Source: Synergistaceae bacterium
GTDB taxonomy: Bacteria > Synergistota > Synergistia > Synergistales > Aminobacteriaceae
DNA: 7,655 nucleotides
NCBI GenBank assembly: GCA_017446645.1
Contig: JAFSQO010000018.1
Coordinates: 1-7,655, forward strand
Direction of reading: 5' to 3'
The translations under genes were made by a program, and so were the position numbers. Below the pieces are notes generated by a model. The model worked only from the letters and a program-made list of their open reading frames with translations, made no database searches and was not told the DNA's origin. Each line of letters begins with the position of its first letter. Within the stretch, counting starts at the first letter, position 1. Positions 6,072 through 7,655 of this stretch are shown in pieces.

Positions 6072-7655
6072 TTATTTCGCCTGAATTCCTCCGAAATTGT
6101 TCACTTCAAGCTCAAGGGTAAATACATCGCTTGCTGTGGGAATTGTTCTTTCAGCACTGGAGTCAAAGCCGTCAATGGCAGTATCGTAATTTATAGTGAC
6201 TGTGCCGTAAGTTGCCTCGAAGGTCTTATTTTCAAGCTCCGTTGTTGTGTCGGTGCCGTCATCAGTGTCAGTGCCGTCTTGCTCTTGATCCTGATTCTGG
6301 TTTTGGTCTTGCTGATCTTGATTCTGATTCTGATTCTGAGACCCTGCGCTGCTCCAGTTATACGTTGCGTTATCTGAGATATACGTATCTAACTCTGCGT
6401 CAATACCTGCCTCGCCTGCTGAGTTCTGAGCCTGGCTGCCTGCTGTGATGTTCAGGGTTCCGCCGTTGACAACTACATAGCCGTTTGAGTCAATTCCATC
6501 TCCGCCGGTTGAGCTAAGAGTCAGGGTTCCGTTATTCATTGTGAACGTTGAGATATAATCTTCGTTTACGTTAATTGCATCATCAGGGGCAGTAACGTTG
6601 ATGGTTCCGCTGTCAATTGTCATGTGCATCTCTGAGTCAAACCCTTCATATGTGCTTGATGTTACAGAGAGAGTCCCTGTGCCTGCGCTTCCGTATGAAC
6701 CTACGAGCATTGAGACGCGTGAATGGAAAGCTGCGTCAAGTTTATACATCTTTTTCTGAGCCGAAATATTTGTGCCGTCAACTTTGTAAACTGCATCGCT
6801 GTCAGTATCAGTTATCTTGTATTTCGGTTTGAGCTTGAGCATTCTATAGAGATTTGCACCGGTGAATGTATTCGTCGTACCGTCAGCAATTCCTACAACT
6901 ACGCCCGCATCGTCAAGAACTGTATCAGTTCCAAGGGTCTTCCAGTCAGAAGCAGCTGTGTCTTCGTCATCGGGTCCGCATTCATATGCCTCATAAAACA
7001 CCAGAGCAGGGGCAACTGTGCATTTTACAGTAACGCCGTTAAGAATCAAATTCACTTTTGAGTCCGTGTCCTCGCCGACATCTACCCAGATTTGGCCGTT
7101 CCATGTGCCTGAAATGCTGTAAGTACCTGCCTTTGTGATATGCAGAACGGGATTGTCATATGCATCGCTCGCTGAATGAGTCATGGTGTCAAAAGCTGCA
7201 ATATCACTTGCCGAAACATTTGCACTTGGTAAGCTGGGAGGATTTCCGCCGTCAGGTGCTTCAGGGGGAGTTCCGCCGTCATTGCCGGGACCTTCGCCGT
7301 CAGGAGGTGTACCGCCGCCGCCCATTCCGTTGACAGACTGGGGCAGACAAGCAAAAACGTAAGGACCGCCGTAATTTGTCCCGTATTCTGTAGTGTTTGC
7401 AGTAATCTTTGCGATTGCATTTGCTACTTCTTCACTTGATTCATCATAATATACGACATATTCCTTATCTTCGTCTTTCGTGGCAGTCTGTGAAGTCGTG
7501 AATGATAAAGTATTTGACATGTAGCGGACATCATGAGCTATATAAACGCCTTGTGATGAAGTAATTTTTTCGGCTATTTCGTCCTCGTCATATTCTGTCG
7601 TGCCGTCAGTGCCTTCTGTCCAGTATTCGTCAGCGTGCTGGGGGTCAGCGTGCCA
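6072..7655 (-). CDS. Cthe_2159/DUF4353-like carbohydrate-binding protein, 5' end outside window
   Basis: The reading frame is open to the right edge, giving 527 visible residues; the Met at 7518-7520 is internal, since 45 sense codons precede it in frame. Residues 1-105 form an acidic domain of unknown type. A Gly/Pro/Asp-rich linker (about 110-145) follows. A beta-helix-like region (about 165-435) then carries GTYSISGTWNGQIWVDVG (177-194), DGTTNTFTG (258-266), GDGIDSNGYVVVNGGTLNI (385-403) and AGIDAE (416-421), features I associate with the Cthe_2159 polysaccharide-binding family (Pfam DUF4353). A Gln/Asn/Asp-rich linker (about 439-470) leads to a final segment ending FGGIQAK. The strong acidity, linkers and repeats suggest an extracellular or surface protein, but the signal peptide is not in the window. 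The gene ends at its own terminator and is probably unrelated to the metal module. The family is a recall-based call; the ligand is unknown. Confidence 0.85.
   Translation of the reverse strand, partial: WHADPQHADEYWTEGTDGTTEYDEDEIAEKITSSQGVYIAHDVRYMSNTLSFTTSQTATKDEDKEYVVYYDESSEEVANAIAKITANTTEYGTNYGGPYVFACLPQSVNGMGGGGTPPDGEGPGNDGGTPPEAPDGGNPPSLPSANVSASDIAAFDTMTHSASDAYDNPVLHITKAGTYSISGTWNGQIWVDVGEDTDSKVNLILNGVTVKCTVAPALVFYEAYECGPDDEDTAASDWKTLGTDTVLDDAGVVVGIADGTTNTFTGANLYRMLKLKPKYKITDTDSDAVYKVDGTNISAQKKMYKLDAAFHSRVSMLVGSYGSAGTGTLSVTSSTYEGFDSEMHMTIDSGTINVTAPDDAINVNEDYISTFTMNNGTLTLSSTGGDGIDSNGYVVVNGGTLNITAGSQAQNSAGEAGIDAELDTYISDNATYNWSSAGSQNQNQNQDQQDQNQNQDQEQDGTDTDDGTDTTTELENKTFEATYGTVTINYDTAIDGFDSSAERTIPTASDVFTLELEVNNFGGIQAK
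6283..6339. repeat. Hexamer-based coding repeat (Gln-Asn/Gln-Asp linker)
   Basis: Degenerate hexamers related to GATTCT, with three perfect tandem copies at 6320-6337, encode the Q-N/Q-D alternation of the linker in the carbohydrate-binding protein. Because the unit is a multiple of three, copy-number change would alter linker length without a frameshift. Confidence 0.7.

Noticed and set aside
6283..6339. CRISPR-like short repeat
   Set aside because: The repeats are contiguous hexamers within a coding frame with no unique spacers.
6723..7061. 112-codon open frame on the plus strand
   Set aside because: It is antisense to the carbohydrate-binding protein gene, has no plausible domain, and looks like a codon-bias shadow.
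7518..7520. Met at this position as the start of the carbohydrate-binding protein gene
   Set aside because: The same frame stays open for 45 more codons to the window edge with similar acidic composition, and no ribosome-binding site precedes this ATG. The gene is 5'-truncated by the window.
1..7655. Mobile element, phage, tRNA or rRNA genes
   Set aside because: I saw no transposase or integrase motifs, terminal repeats, or RNA gene signatures on either strand.

Overview
This window reads as a compact, chromosomal, accessory-light stretch from an anaerobic bacterium, with every recognisable gene on the minus strand. The evidence for the lifestyle is indirect: an IspG-type isoprenoid enzyme, a radical SAM enzyme with an oxygen-sensitive [4Fe-4S] motif, a PatB/MalY-type C-S lyase and an extracellular polysaccharide-binding-like protein. 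Base composition is moderate and the protein style suggests a gut or rumen anaerobe, perhaps Synergistota or a clostridial lineage. I cannot settle the taxon from the sequence alone.

Read in the direction of transcription (right to left), the first gene is the 3' part of a large acidic secreted-looking protein. It is related to the Cthe_2159 / DUF4353 carbohydrate-binding beta-helix family, and its 5' end lies beyond the window. It closes with a strong intrinsic terminator at 6010-6046. Next comes a metal-resistance module: an ArsR/SmtB-family repressor (5603-5962), a CadC-like inverted-repeat operator embedded in a promoter (5552-5580), and a P1B-2-type Zn/Cd/Pb-exporting ATPase (3680-5515) that lacks a soluble N-terminal metal-binding domain.

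After a 59-base gap with no visible terminator there is a tight housekeeping-type cluster: patB (PLP C-S lyase or aminotransferase), rseP (site-2 protease, TTG start, ribosome-binding site inside the end of patB), ispG (MEP-pathway [4Fe-4S] enzyme) and the first 67 codons of a radical SAM enzyme running off the left edge. rseP-ispG adjacency is common in bacteria. The patB gene sits where dxr or cdsA is often found.

The genes may work together: the metal module protects the cytosol from soft metals, while the downstream genes include two [4Fe-4S] enzymes (IspG, radical SAM), which are typical victims of such metals, and a C-S lyase that may release sulfide. Because no terminator is visible between the ATPase and patB, read-through from the metal-regulated promoter into the four-gene cluster is possible. 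This is an inference. I saw no tRNA, rRNA, CRISPR array, insertion sequence or origin, and there is no gene-free stretch longer than about 150 bases. I did not find a clearly new system. The most open items are the truncated radical SAM gene and the unusual ligand set and operator position of the metal regulator.
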